Of a stretch of DNA of 64,000 nucleotides, positions 1 to 9,218 are shown piece after piece. The translations under genes and the position numbers were made by a program. Under the pieces are notes generated by a model. That model worked only from the letters and a program-made list of their open reading frames with translations, made no database searches and had not been told where the DNA came from. Numbering within the stretch: position 1 is the first letter of the stretch; each line of letters starts with the position of its first letter. The stretch is from Eubacteriaceae bacterium (lineage in GTDB: Bacteria > Bacillota > Clostridia > Lachnospirales > Lachnospiraceae), in contig CABIYF010000009.1 in assembly GCA_902362875.1 (NCBI GenBank), forward strand, positions 39,624-103,623, written 5' to 3'.

Positions 1-1
1 A

Positions 2-808
2 ATCTTTTTACTTATTGGAAAAGGTGCGAGAAAACGAATTTTTGTCAGTTTTTTAATACCAATAATATTTCTAGGTGTATTTATGCCGAAAGTAGTATTT
101 CGAGCAGCACAGATTGCACCGGGAAGTGAAAAAGAGATGTTGAGTGTGCCATTACAGCAGGTTGCCAGAGTTTTGAAAGAACATGAAAAGAAAATATCAA
201 CAAAAGATAAGAAGATTATAGAAAATACAATGTGTCCAGGAAGGGATTATCATTTTTTAATACAGGTATATAATCCAAGATTTGCAGATCCAGTAAAAGC
301 AACATATAATAAACAGCAGACAGCAAAACAAAAACAAGATTTTTTGAAAGTCTGGAAGAAATATTTGTTTAGGTATCCGGGGGTATATATACAGGCTGCA
401 ATTAACAACAACTATGAATATTTCTATTATGAAAGATATGGAAAAGGTGTATTGTATTATAATGGCATAACCGTTGAAAAAGAATATTTTTTGGGGATGG
501 AAAATAGTCCTAGAACGAAAGCGATTCGTTCAAAAATATGGAATACAATGTATTCTATAAAAGAAAATCCATATATTGGTTGGATTTTTAATATAGGATT
601 TTATATGAATATTTTTATAATTATAATGGTATATGCATTAATTAAAAAAAAGTATAAAACAATAGCGGCATTTAGTTTGATTATACTAAATATGGGGATC
701 AACTTAATAGGACCAATTGTTTATATGCGGTATGCTTATTTCTTTATTATGAGCATTCCGTTAATATTAGGGTTTATACAAGATGAAAAAGACATAAAGG
801 AGAGGTAG
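2..808 (+). CDS. C-terminal part of a polytopic membrane protein (left-truncated by window edge)
   Basis: The frame is open from base 2, and the residues before the first ATG (83) are hydrophobic, so the gene starts outside the window and 83 is not a true start. The visible part has a soluble stretch (roughly 30-170 after that ATG) between membrane segments, then two or three closely spaced C-terminal membrane segments and a short charged tail. An RYAYFF motif lies in the last membrane segment. This layout resembles the large membrane proteins (DUF6020-like or Wzy/GT39-like) found in surface-polysaccharide loci. It ends 4 bases before the downstream glycosyltransferase, so they are co-transcribed. 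The family call is tentative. Confidence 0.6.
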   Translation: MFLLIGKGARKRIFVSFLIPIIFLGVFMPKVVFRAAQIAPGSEKEMLSVPLQQVARVLKEHEKKISTKDKKIIENTMCPGRDYHFLIQVYNPRFADPVKATYNKQQTAKQKQDFLKVWKKYLFRYPGVYIQAAINNNYEYFYYERYGKGVLYYNGITVEKEYFLGMENSPRTKAIRSKIWNTMYSIKENPYIGWIFNIGFYMNIFIIIMVYALIKKKYKTIAAFSLIILNMGINLIGPIVYMRYAYFFIMSIPLILGFIQDEKDIKER

Positions 809-812
809 GAAA

Positions 813-1745
813 ATGGACAAAATAGCAGTATTAATTCCATGTTACAATGAGGAAAAGACAATTAAAAAGGTAATTGATGACTGGAAAAAGGAATTACCAG
901 AGGCAACGATCTATGTTTATAATAACAACTCAACAGATCATACAGCACAGATTGCCAAAGATGCTGGTGTCATAGTAAGAGATGAGTATCAACAGGGAAA
1001 AGGAAATGTTATCAGAAGAATGTTTCGAGAAATCAATGCGCAATGTTATATAATGATTGATGGAGATGACACATATCCTGCGGAATTTGGACGTGAGATG
1101 GCAGAAAAAGTATTAGAACGTAAAGTAGATATGGTGGTTGGAGACAGACTTTCATCAACATATTTTGAAGAAAACAAGCGACCTTTCCACAATTTTGGTA
1201 ATAGTCTGGTACGAGGAACGATCAATCGTTTGTTTAAAAGTAATATAAGAGATATCATGACTGGATACAGAGCATTTAGCTATCAGTTTGTAAAAACATT
1301 CCCAGTATTGTCAAAAGGATTTGAGATTGAGACAGAGATGAGTATTCATGCGGTAGATAAAAACATGCTTGTTGAGAATGTGATCATTGATTACAGAGAC
1401 CGTCCAGATGGAAGTAAATCAAAATTAAATACTTATTCAGATGGAGCAAGGGTATTAAAGACAATCATGGGATTATATAAAAATTATAAGCCAATGCAGT
1501 TTTTTGGATTATTAGCACTTGTTCTTGCAATTATTGCAGTTGCTATGTTTGCACCAGTCTTTACTTCTTATTTAAAAACAGGACTAGTTGCAAAATTTCC
1601 AACATTGATTGTAAGTGGATTTGTTGCAATGGCATCATTGCAGTCATTTTTTGCAGGATTAATATTGTCAAGAATTGTACAGAAAGACCGTCAGTCATTT
1701 GAATATAAGTTGCAAATGGTACAGCTAAATCAAGATACAAAATAA
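813..1745 (+). CDS. Family 2 glycosyltransferase, dolichyl-phosphate-mannose-synthase-like, with membrane anchor
   Basis: This 310-residue protein begins with the GT-A nucleotide-sugar fold: the IPCYNEE motif near residue 8, NNSTD near 40, and the metal-binding DGDD at about 84-87. Two C-terminal membrane segments (about 228-250 and 262-290) anchor it, as in polyprenyl-phosphate glycosyltransferases of the GtrB/DPM1 type. Such enzymes move a sugar from a nucleotide donor to undecaprenyl phosphate, and the lipid-linked sugar is then used outside the cell by a GT-C membrane transferase. The upstream partial membrane protein is a plausible partner. The sugar cannot be read from sequence. The ribosome site AGGAG-like just before 813 supports the start. 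Confidence 0.85.
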   Translation: MDKIAVLIPCYNEEKTIKKVIDDWKKELPEATIYVYNNNSTDHTAQIAKDAGVIVRDEYQQGKGNVIRRMFREINAQCYIMIDGDDTYPAEFGREMAEKVLERKVDMVVGDRLSSTYFEENKRPFHNFGNSLVRGTINRLFKSNIRDIMTGYRAFSYQFVKTFPVLSKGFEIETEMSIHAVDKNMLVENVIIDYRDRPDGSKSKLNTYSDGARVLKTIMGLYKNYKPMQFFGLLALVLAIIAVAMFAPVFTSYLKTGLVAKFPTLIVSGFVAMASLQSFFAGLILSRIVQKDRQSFEYKLQMVQLNQDTK

Positions 1746-1762
1746 AAAGGGAGAACTATAGG

Positions 1763-2208
1763 ATGAATTTTACGAAAAAAGATACATTATGTATGAAAGG
1801 AATAGCAATATTGGTGATGTTTTTCATCATAATTATGTGGGACTAGATTGTTGGTTAAATTCACCTATATATACGCTGAATCGTTATTTATCTATGGGAA
1901 GGGATCGCACCAGCTTATATCGTTATATATGCATACATTTTTTTATGTGGTGTAAACCTTTGGTTGTAGTGTTACAGTTTTTAGGGAAACATTCAATGAA
2001 TATGTTTTTGACCCATACAATGTTTCGAGCAGTTTATTTTCACGATTTTATATATTCTTTTTATAATATATGGATTGATTATATTGTTCTTATTGCAGTT
2101 TCAGTTGCAACATCAATTTGTATTGAGTTTGTTAAGAAACTAATTCGATATGGAAAAATAACGAAATATATAAAAATTAAAGCATGTAGTATGTTAAAAT
2201 TGGAATAA
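1763..2208 (+). pseudogene. Acyltransferase 3 family gene, frameshifted and internally deleted
   Basis: An ATG at 1763 behind GGGAGAACTATAGG starts a typical acyltransferase-3 N-terminus (MNFTKKDTLCMKGIAILVMF), but the frame stops at a TAG after only 27 codons. In the next frame the expected continuation FHHNYVG follows. The shift falls on the five-T run near 1819-1823. The second frame then passes quickly to a piece like the family's C-terminus (FLGKHSMNMFLTH, about 1978-2015) and one or two membrane segments. About 200 central residues of a normal 340-residue enzyme are missing. The intact gene probably O-acetylated a surface sugar; this copy should be inactive. It sits 17 bases after the glycosyltransferase. 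Confidence 0.75.
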
Positions 2209-2236
2209 GGCAGACAATGCTCATAAATAAAAACTT

Positions 2237-2266
2237 TTGAATATATGTTAAGTGTGTTATTATAAA
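2237..2266 (+). promoter_or_regulatory. Probable SigA promoter of galE
   Basis: TTGAAT at 2237-2242 is followed after 18 bases by TATAAA at 2261-2266, about 44 bases before the galE start. The ribosome site GGAGGAAAG lies just before the ATG at 2310. The match is moderate. Confidence 0.45.
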
Positions 2267-2309
2267 AGGTAGTGTAAATATTAATGTAATTAATGATGGA
2301 GGAAAGATC

Positions 2310-3332
2310 ATGGCTATTTTAGTAGCAGGTGGTGCTGGATATATCGGCAGCCATACATGTGTAGAATTGTTAAAAGAAGGATACGAAGTTGTAGTAGTAG
2401 ATAATTTATATAATTCAAGTGAAGAAGCATTAAAGAGAGTAGAACAGATTACAGGAAAGACTGTGAAATTCTATGAAGCTGATATTCTTGACAGAGAAGT
2501 TTTAAATAAGATTTTTGATGCAGAAGATATTGATTCAGTTATCAACTTTGCAGGTTTAAAAGCGGTTGGTGAATCAGTACAGAAACCATTAGAATATTAT
2601 CATAACAATATTACAGGAACATTAATCTTATGTGATGTTATGAGAAATCATGGGGTAAAGAATATCATCTTTAGTTCATCTGCAACAGTATATGGAGATC
2701 CAGCATTTATTCCAATCACAGAAGAATGCCCAAAAGGACAGATTACAAACCCTTATGGACAGACAAAAGGAATGTTAGAGCAGATTTTAACAGACTTCCA
2801 TGTCGCAGACCCAGAATGGAACGTTGTGTTACTTCGTTACTTCAATCCAATTGGAGCACATGAAAGCGGACTGATCGGAGAAGATCCAAAAGGAATTCCA
2901 AACAACCTTGTACCATATATCGCACAGGTAGCAGTTGGAAAACTTGAGAAATTAGGAGTATTCGGTGACGATTACGATACACCAGACGGAACAGGAGTCC
3001 GTGATTATATTCATGTAGTGGATCTTGCAAAAGGACATGTCAAAGCATTAAAGAAATTTGAACAGGAACCACAGGTAAGTATCTACAATCTTGGAACAGG
3101 AATTGGATATAGTGTATTAGATGTATTACATGCATATGAAGAAGCATGTGGTAAGAAACTTCCATATGAGATCAAACCAAGAAGAGCTGGTGACATTGCA
3201 ACATGTTACTGCGATGCAACAAAAGCAAAAGAAGAACTTGGATGGATTGCAGAAAAAGGAATCAAAGAAATGTGTGCTGATTCTTGGAAATGGCAGTCTA
3301 TGAATCCAGATGGATATCGTACTGAAAAATAA
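2310..3332 (+). CDS. galE: UDP-glucose 4-epimerase
   Basis: This 340-residue short-chain dehydrogenase interconverts UDP-glucose and UDP-galactose with bound NAD+. The Rossmann motif GGAGYIGSH is at 7-15, the SSSATVYG stretch carries the active-site Ser at about 124, and the YGQTK motif gives Tyr149 and Lys153. NPIGAH and [10 protein letters not shown], typical of the GalE substrate domain, are present. Length is normal for bacterial GalE (about 330-340). It lies in a surface-polymer locus, where it would supply UDP-galactose (or UDP-GalNAc) for glycan synthesis as well as galactose use. It has its own promoter and a hairpin downstream at 3357-3398. Confidence 0.96.
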   Translation: MAILVAGGAGYIGSHTCVELLKEGYEVVVVDNLYNSSEEALKRVEQITGKTVKFYEADILDREVLNKIFDAEDIDSVINFAGLKAVGESVQKPLEYYHNNITGTLILCDVMRNHGVKNIIFSSSATVYGDPAFIPITEECPKGQITNPYGQTKGMLEQILTDFHVADPEWNVVLLRYFNPIGAHESGLIGEDPKGIPNNLVPYIAQVAVGKLEKLGVFGDDYDTPDGTGVRDYIHVVDLAKGHVKALKKFEQEPQVSIYNLGTGIGYSVLDVLHAYEEACGKKLPYEIKPRRAGDIATCYCDATKAKEELGWIAEKGIKEMCADSWKWQSMNPDGYRTEK

Positions 3333-3356
3333 TAATATAGCAACTAAAAAGAGACA

Positions 3357-3398
3357 CAGCGGAGTTATGCAATGACAGAGTTATGCATAACTCCGTTG
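3357..3398 (+). terminator. Hairpin after galE, possible terminator
   Basis: A perfect 12-bp stem (CGGAGTTATGCA at 3360-3371 with TGCATAACTCCG at 3384-3395) closes a 12-base loop. Three more weak pairs extend the base. No good T-run follows, so termination would be inefficient or the hairpin has another role. Confidence 0.45.
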
Positions 3399-3483
3399 CG
3401 GTTATAAAATTAAATTGAATCTTAGCCAGTAAAATAGTATAATAACAAATGATATATAGAAATAATAAAAATGGAGAAGTACA

Positions 3484-4260
3484 GTGAAAGCGTATATTGA
3501 AAATTTTAAAAAGTACAGATTCCTTTTATGGGAATTAGTAAAGAAAGGTGTCAAGTTAAAATACAGAAGATCTTATCTTGGAATTTTATGGACACTATTG
3601 GAACCATTAATGACAATGATCGTATTGAGTGTAGTATTCGGTACATTGTTTGGCAACAAAGATCCACACTTCCCAGTGTATATTCTTTGTGGACGACTGA
3701 TGTATAGTTTCTTTTCATCTGCAACGAATGGTGCGATGAAAGCGATTAGGACGAACGCTGGTATGATAAAGAAGGTTTATGTACCAAAATATATTTACCC
3801 ATTATCAAGCGTGTTATTTAATTATATTATTTTTGCAATCTCATTGATCGTGTTGGTTGCTGTTGGTGCAGTTTTACATGTATATCCAACAATTTATATG
3901 CTGCAGGCAATTGTGCCATTGTTTTTAATCTTGGTGACAGCATTTGGTGTAGGAATGATCTTATCTACTATGGCGGTATTTTTCCGTGACCTTGAATATT
4001 TATGGTCTGTAGGACTGATGATCATTATGTATGCATCTGCTATTTTCTATTATCCAGAGAGACTGTTAAATTCAGGATTTGGATGGATCTTAAAGTTAAA
4101 TCCATTATATCTTCTGATCCATAACTTCAGACAGGCAGTTTTTGGTATGCCAATGAATCTGAAATTTTTAGCAGCATCAGTATTATTTGCAATTGTAAGC
4201 GTGATTGTAGGATTGGTTTTCTTCTATAAGAAGCAAGATGAATTCATTCTGCATATTTAG
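3484..4260 (+). CDS. ABC-2 type transporter permease for wall/surface polymer (TagG/Wzm-like)
   Basis: This 258-residue protein has six predicted membrane segments and the ABC-2 N-terminal signature KLKYRRSYLGILWTLLEPL (about 24-42), as in TagG, Wzm and RfbD. It would form the membrane channel that flips a lipid-linked polymer to the outside, using the ATPase encoded 9 bases downstream. The start is GTG at 3484, preceded by GGAGA at a suitable distance. The neighbouring tagD and tagF-like genes suggest that the cargo is a glycerol-phosphate polymer. The cargo is inferred; the permease family is clear. Confidence 0.9.
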   Translation: MKAYIENFKKYRFLLWELVKKGVKLKYRRSYLGILWTLLEPLMTMIVLSVVFGTLFGNKDPHFPVYILCGRLMYSFFSSATNGAMKAIRTNAGMIKKVYVPKYIYPLSSVLFNYIIFAISLIVLVAVGAVLHVYPTIYMLQAIVPLFLILVTAFGVGMILSTMAVFFRDLEYLWSVGLMIIMYASAIFYYPERLLNSGFGWILKLNPLYLLIHNFRQAVFGMPMNLKFLAASVLFAIVSVIVGLVFFYKKQDEFILHI

Positions 4261-4269
4261 GAGGGTATC

Positions 4270-5010
4270 ATGGCAAAGAAAGAAGTATTAAAGGTTGAAC
4301 ATGTTGGAATGAAGTTCAACTTAAGTCAGGAAAAAGTAGATGACTTAAAGGATTATGTAATTAAATTATTAAAACATCAGATTTCATACAATGAATTCTG
4401 GGCATTAAAAGATATTAACTTTACACTGAATAAAGGAGATCGTCTGGGTATTCTTGGATTGAATGGTGCAGGAAAGAGTACTCTGTTAAAAGTTATCGCA
4501 GGAGTATTGAAAGCGACAGAAGGAACAGTAACATCAAAAGGAAAGATTGCACCACTTCTGGAACTTGGAGCTGGATTTGATCAGCAGTATACAGGACGTG
4601 AGAACATTTATCTGTATGGAGCGGTTCTTGGATTTTCAAAGAAGTTTCTGGACGAGAAATTAGATGAGATCATTGAGTTCTCTGAACTTGGAAAGTTTAT
4701 TGACGTGCCAGTTAAGAATTATTCTTCTGGTATGAAGTCAAGACTTGGATTCTCTGTAGCAACATTAGTAGAACCAGACATTTTGATTTTGGATGAAGTA
4801 CTATCTGTTGGAGATGCGAAATTCAGAAAGAAGAGTGAAGCGAAGATCATGAGTATGTTTGATAAAGGAGTTACGGTATTATTTGTATCCCATTCCTTAG
4901 ATCAGGTAAAGAGACTTTGCAATAAAGCAATCTTACTGGAAAAAGGTCAGATCATCTCTCGTGGTTCAATCGAAGAAGTAAGTAAAGTATATGAAGAAAA
5001 AACAAAATAA
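4270..5010 (+). CDS. ABC transporter ATPase for wall/surface polymer export (TagH/Wzt-like)
   Basis: This 246-residue nucleotide-binding domain has Walker A GLNGAGKST at 63-71, the signature YSSGMKSRL at 151-159, and Walker B ILILDE at 171-176 followed by the VLSVGD typical of polysaccharide exporters. An N-terminal insertion (about 20-40) before the first core strand is also usual for this group. It lacks the C-terminal carbohydrate-binding domain of long Wzt proteins and the long extension of Bacillus TagH, so it is the short form. It pairs with the permease just upstream; GGAGGG precedes its ATG. Confidence 0.93.
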   Translation: MAKKEVLKVEHVGMKFNLSQEKVDDLKDYVIKLLKHQISYNEFWALKDINFTLNKGDRLGILGLNGAGKSTLLKVIAGVLKATEGTVTSKGKIAPLLELGAGFDQQYTGRENIYLYGAVLGFSKKFLDEKLDEIIEFSELGKFIDVPVKNYSSGMKSRLGFSVATLVEPDILILDEVLSVGDAKFRKKSEAKIMSMFDKGVTVLFVSHSLDQVKRLCNKAILLEKGQIISRGSIEEVSKVYEEKTK

Positions 5011-5034
5011 AACAGAGTACAAGGAGTTTTTAAA

Positions 5035-5451
5035 ATGAAGAAAGTTATCACATATGGAACATTTGACCTGTTACATGCAGGACATATCAATCTGTTAAGA
5101 AGAGCAAAAGAACTTGGAGATTATCTGATCGTTGTTGTCTCAACAGATGAGTTTAACTGGAATGAAAAACAGAAGAAATGTTATTTTACCTATGAGGAAA
5201 GAAAAAAACTGGTAGAAGCAGTTCGTTACGTTGATTTAGTGATTCCTGAAAACAGCTGGGATCAGAAGGTTTCCGATGTACAGGAATATCATGTTGATAC
5301 ATTTGTTATGGGAGATGACTGGAAAGGTAAATTTGATTTCTTAAAAGATTACTGCGAAGTTGTTTATCTTCCAAGAACAGAAGGAATCTCTACAACAAAG
5401 ATCAAGAAAGATCTTGGACTTGGAACAACAATTACAAAAGAGGATGAATAG
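5035..5451 (+). CDS. tagD: Glycerol-3-phosphate cytidylyltransferase
   Basis: This 138-residue nucleotidyltransferase makes CDP-glycerol from CTP and sn-glycerol-3-phosphate, the activated unit for poly(glycerol-phosphate) teichoic acids. The CTP-binding HAGH motif is at 14-17 and the RTEGIST motif at 114-120; [12 protein letters not shown] is nearly identical to the family signature. Length is close to Bacillus TagD (129). It stands between the TagGH-type exporter and a CDP-glycerol glycerophosphotransferase, so donor synthesis, polymerisation and export are encoded together. Confidence 0.95.
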   Translation: MKKVITYGTFDLLHAGHINLLRRAKELGDYLIVVVSTDEFNWNEKQKKCYFTYEERKKLVEAVRYVDLVIPENSWDQKVSDVQEYHVDTFVMGDDWKGKFDFLKDYCEVVYLPRTEGISTTKIKKDLGLGTTITKEDE

Positions 5452-5457
5452 TGCTTT

Positions 5458-6636
5458 ATGAATATGAAACAGTTAATAAAGAAATATACAATTAAAATTT
5501 ATAAGAAATTAACACATATAATCCCAACAAGCAAGAAAATCATCATTTTCCAGAGCAGTAACGGAAGAAACTATACAGGAAACCCTCGTTATATTTATGA
5601 GGAGATGATCCGTCAGGGATTAGATAAGAAATATAAATGTATCTGGTTTTTATTTGATACAAGTATTGAGGTGCCAGGAAATTGCAAGAAGATCAGAAAT
5701 AACTATTTCCCATATTTCTGGTATCTGATGAGAGCGGGATTCTGGGTATTTGACAGTCGTCAGCCTAAGTACTGCAGAAAGAAAAAGAATGTAACATATA
5801 TCCAGACATGGCATGGAACACCACTTAAGAAGTTAGCTCTTGATATGGACCGTATGGATATGGGTGGAAGCACAAATATCGAAGGATATCACAGAAAGTT
5901 CCTTGCAACATGTAATGACTGGGATTACCTTGTATCACAGAATAGTTTTTCAACAGAGATCTTCAAATCCTGTTTTGCATTTAAAGACAGACCAATTCTT
6001 CAGATTGGATATCCAAGAAATGATATTCTGATCAGAGATAACAACAAAGAAAAGATCGACGAATACAAGAAGAAACTTGGATTACCATTAGATAAGAAGA
6101 TCATCTTATACGCTCCAACATGGAGAGATAACGAATATAGTGTCAAAGGAAAATACAAATTTGTATCCAAACTTGATTTTGATAAGGCACAGAAAGAATT
6201 ATCTGATGAATATATTTTCATCGTAAAATATCATTATCTTGTATCAGATAAGATTGACTGGAGCCCATATAAAGGATTCGTTTATACATTTGATGAAACA
6301 AAAGACATTGCATGGCTCTATCTTGTATCAGACATGATGATCACAGACTATTCATCTGTAATGTTTGACTATAGTTTATTAAAGAGACCAATGTTATTCT
6401 TTGCATATGATCTGGAAAATTATAAAGAAAATCTTAGAGGATTTTATTTTGATTTTGTGGAAGAAGCTCCAGGACCAATTTCAAAGAATACAGATCAGCT
6501 GATTGAGGATATTAAAACTTATGATCCATCAGAATGGAAAGAAAAATATCAGGCATATAGTGCAAAATACAATCATGTGGATGATGGACACGCATCTGAG
6601 CATATCGTTGATCTGATAAAGAAAAAAAGCAGATAG
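5458..6636 (+). CDS. CDP-glycerol glycerophosphotransferase family protein (TagB/TagF-like), first copy
   Basis: This 392-residue protein has the hallmark TWHGTPLKKL (about 121-130) and, in the C-terminal half, ITDYSSVMFDYSLLKRP, the conserved donor-side motif of the Glyphos_transf family (TagB, TagF, TarL). These enzymes transfer glycerol-phosphate from CDP-glycerol to a lipid-linked acceptor on the inner face of the membrane. Length fits a single catalytic unit without the N-terminal domain of long TagF. It begins 6 bases after tagD. Whether it is a primase (TagB) or polymerase (TagF) is not readable from sequence. Confidence 0.92.
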   Translation: MNMKQLIKKYTIKIYKKLTHIIPTSKKIIIFQSSNGRNYTGNPRYIYEEMIRQGLDKKYKCIWFLFDTSIEVPGNCKKIRNNYFPYFWYLMRAGFWVFDSRQPKYCRKKKNVTYIQTWHGTPLKKLALDMDRMDMGGSTNIEGYHRKFLATCNDWDYLVSQNSFSTEIFKSCFAFKDRPILQIGYPRNDILIRDNNKEKIDEYKKKLGLPLDKKIILYAPTWRDNEYSVKGKYKFVSKLDFDKAQKELSDEYIFIVKYHYLVSDKIDWSPYKGFVYTFDETKDIAWLYLVSDMMITDYSSVMFDYSLLKRPMLFFAYDLENYKENLRGFYFDFVEEAPGPISKNTDQLIEDIKTYDPSEWKEKYQAYSAKYNHVDDGHASEHIVDLIKKKSR

Positions 6637-6667
6637 ATAAAATTTGTCAGGAGGTTTGAAAACAATT

Positions 6668-7603
6668 ATGGTAACGATTCTGTTAGCGACATTGAATGGA
6701 GAGGATTATTTAAAAGCGCAGTTAGAATCAATTGCAGCTCAGACCTATGAAAACTGGCAGCTGATCGTTGGGGATGATGGTTCTACCGATCATACGATCA
6801 GCATTATAGAAGAATTCAGCAAGAAACATCCAGATCAGGTAACGATCATAAAGAATGATCCGCCGCAGGGAAGTGCCAAAGACAATTTTATTTCCCTGTT
6901 GCGTAATTCTTATGGACCATACTTTATGTTCTGTGATCAGGATGACGTATGGAAGCCGGATAAGATTTATCTGACATTACAGAAGATGGAGTCTTTGGAA
7001 GCTCGATATGGAGACAAGATACCGATTCTGGTGCATTCAGATTTATCTGTGGCGGACAGCAATCTGGAGATGATCGCAGAATCATTTTTCCAGTATGCGG
7101 ATATTCCAAAGAGAATTGTGTTAAACCAGCTGATGGTTCAGAATTCAGTGACAGGATGTACGGTGATGATCAATCGCTGTCTGCAACAGTATTTTCTGCG
7201 GGAACTGCCGATTTCCAAGATCATCATGCATGATTACTGGGCAGCACTGATCGCAAAAGTCTTTGGCAAGATTGGATTTGTCAATGAATCCACGATGTAT
7301 TACCGTCAGCACGGCAACAACTCTGTTGGAGCCAAGAATGCGAAGAATCCGGTATATTTATATCATCGTCTCAAAGAAGGTAAGAACAGTTACCGAAGGA
7401 TGATGATCGAATCTATGGAGCAGGTACAAGGCTTTGTGGATACTTATGGTGAAGAGATAGACAGCCTGGACGTATATGAACTTTTAGCATGTTATGGTGA
7501 GTTATATTACAAAGGAAAGCTGCGTCGTTTAAGCTTCTATAAGAACAACCATGTATTAAAGGAAGGAAATGTCCGCAAGCTGATGCAGTGGCTGTGGGGA
7601 TAA
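6668..7603 (+). CDS. Family 2 glycosyltransferase (rhamnosyltransferase-like)
   Basis: The start is placed at ATG 6668 because AGGAGG ends 13 bases before it and MVTILLATLNGEDYL is the standard family beginning. The in-frame TTG at 6644 lies upstream of the ribosome site. The protein has 311 residues with DDGST near 38 and DQDDVW near 91, the nucleotide-sugar and metal-binding motifs of GT-A enzymes. There is no membrane segment. It lies between two glycerophosphotransferase-like genes and probably adds a sugar to the linkage unit or polymer backbone. The sugar is unknown. Confidence 0.87.
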   Translation: MVTILLATLNGEDYLKAQLESIAAQTYENWQLIVGDDGSTDHTISIIEEFSKKHPDQVTIIKNDPPQGSAKDNFISLLRNSYGPYFMFCDQDDVWKPDKIYLTLQKMESLEARYGDKIPILVHSDLSVADSNLEMIAESFFQYADIPKRIVLNQLMVQNSVTGCTVMINRCLQQYFLRELPISKIIMHDYWAALIAKVFGKIGFVNESTMYYRQHGNNSVGAKNAKNPVYLYHRLKEGKNSYRRMMIESMEQVQGFVDTYGEEIDSLDVYELLACYGELYYKGKLRRLSFYKNNHVLKEGNVRKLMQWLWG

Positions 7604-7613
7604 AGGGGTATTT

Positions 7614-8780
7614 ATGAAAAAAGCAGCGGGACTTATTGGAAAGTATCTGGTCATGTATCTATCCTGTTTGTTTCCAAGAAGCAGAAAGATTTATATATTT
7701 GGGGCGTGGCTGGGAGAACAGTTTGCAGATAATCCACGATATTTATTTCTGGAAGCACAGGAACACGATGATATCCGTCCAGTATGGATCACAAAAGATG
7801 AGAAGGTGTGTGCAAAGGTCAGAAACCTTGGCTATGAAGCTTATATGTTTAATAGTCTCAAAGGAATATGGATGCAGCTTCGAGCCAAATACGTTGTTGT
7901 ATGCAATGGGATCAGTGATGTAAACCATACATTTATGGGACGAGCAATATTCTTAAATCTATGGCATGGTGTTCCATTAAAGAAAGTTGGATACGATGAC
8001 GATAAGGTAAAGAATTGGGACAGCAAAGGACAGAAGTTAAGACGATCGATTCAGGAGATTCCATTAGGAAGAGAATATGTCGTTGCGACCAGTGATTTTT
8101 ATGCAAAGATTTATGAAAGTGCATTTCGAAGAAAACCAGACCACATACTGACACTTGGGCAGCCAAGGAATGATGTGTTTTATGATAAGGATGGAATGTT
8201 TACACCATCCCATCAGTTAAAGAAGGCGGCTAAGGGTAAGAAAGTTATTCTTTATGCACCAACACACAGACAGGAAGGGAAAACAGTTTTTCCTTTGAAT
8301 GAACAGTTTGATTTTGATAAGCTGAATCAGTGGTGTGTAGATCATAATATGGTATTTGTGATACGCCGTCATTTCTATCATAAGGATGAAGAAGTTGATT
8401 TTTCAATGTATTCCAATATTACGGATATTACGAAGAAATCCATGGATATTCAGGAGATTTTGATGGATACGGATATTCTGATCAGTGATTATTCAAGCAC
8501 TTATATTGACTATCTGTTGTTAGATCGACCATTGATCTTTTATAACTTTGATTATGAGGATTACCTTCAGAATGATCGTGAGATGTATTATGATTATGAT
8601 GAGGTGACACCGGGATATAAGGCGGCAACATTTGATGAGTTGATGACAGAATTAGATAGTATCGCGAAGGATGAAGACCATTTTGTTGAAGAGAGACAGA
8701 GAGTCAGAGATTTGTTTTATTGTAAAGAAGGACAGCAGATGGTTGGGGAGAAACTTCTTGAATTCTTAAAAGATTTATAA
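7614..8780 (+). CDS. CDP-glycerol glycerophosphotransferase family protein, second copy
   Basis: This 388-residue member of the Glyphos_transf family shows LWHGVPLKKVGYDDDK (about 119-134) and ISDYSSTYIDYLLLDRPLIFY in the C-terminal half. It is a clear paralogue of the 5458-6636 protein but diverged. Two adjacent paralogues suggest a primase/polymerase division like TagB/TagF, or polyol transfers at different positions; this is inference. It begins 10 bases after the glycosyltransferase and is the last gene of the plus-strand polymer operon, followed by a terminator at 8815. Confidence 0.9.
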   Translation: MKKAAGLIGKYLVMYLSCLFPRSRKIYIFGAWLGEQFADNPRYLFLEAQEHDDIRPVWITKDEKVCAKVRNLGYEAYMFNSLKGIWMQLRAKYVVVCNGISDVNHTFMGRAIFLNLWHGVPLKKVGYDDDKVKNWDSKGQKLRRSIQEIPLGREYVVATSDFYAKIYESAFRRKPDHILTLGQPRNDVFYDKDGMFTPSHQLKKAAKGKKVILYAPTHRQEGKTVFPLNEQFDFDKLNQWCVDHNMVFVIRRHFYHKDEEVDFSMYSNITDITKKSMDIQEILMDTDILISDYSSTYIDYLLLDRPLIFYNFDYEDYLQNDREMYYDYDEVTPGYKAATFDELMTELDSIAKDEDHFVEERQRVRDLFYCKEGQQMVGEKLLEFLKDL

Positions 8781-8814
8781 TAAAAAGGATTAATTTTAGA
8801 ATATTATTTAAAAC

Positions 8815-8850
8815 AAAGGGCTGTCGCTTAATGCGATAGCCCTTTATTTT
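8815..8850. terminator. Bidirectional intrinsic terminator
   Basis: A 13-bp stem (8815-8827 with 8833-8845, one G-T pair) closes the loop TTAAT. T-rich tracts follow on both strands, so it can end the polymer operon and the convergent minus-strand genes. Confidence 0.9.
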
Positions 8851-8877
8851 ATAGAGTATCTGGATTTTCAAATATTA

Positions 8878-9162
8878 TTATATCATAAATATTGTTATAT
8901 CATAGTTATCTAAAAAATTATAGTCATCAAGAAAGAGAATGGGTTTTTGGGTTTCACCTGGTCTCATATTTTCTATTGTCTTTTTTCTTGTGTGACTATA
9001 TCCAAAATCACGAAGTATTTTTCCAACTTCGGATATTTTCATTCCAAATTTTTTTGCAATATCAGCTTGGAGGAGTCCACGATTAGCATATGCTTTGCAT
9101 ATTGCATCGACTTTAAAATTTCTTTCGTTGTATTTTTTGTTTTTAAAATCTAATTCATTCAT
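8878..9162 (-). CDS. Small helix-turn-helix protein of unknown role
   Basis: This protein has 94 residues. A probable helix-turn-helix spans about 24-56: the stretch GLLQADIAKKFGMKISEVG reads like a sigma-region-4 or resolvase-type recognition motif, followed by a short basic segment HTRKK. The C-terminus is acidic and hydrophobic. AAAGGAGA precedes the ATG (reverse complement of 9170-9177), supporting the start. It lies 56 bases downstream of the LCP gene on the same strand with no terminator between, so it may be read through. I do not recognise a named family; its target is unknown. Confidence 0.6.
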   Translation of the reverse strand: MNELDFKNKKYNERNFKVDAICKAYANRGLLQADIAKKFGMKISEVGKILRDFGYSHTRKKTIENMRPGETQKPILFLDDYNFLDNYDITIFMI

Positions 9163-9218
9163 TTAAAAATCTCCTTTTGATACAATAGATATGTTGCTTG
9201 AATTTCTAGATATAACAA

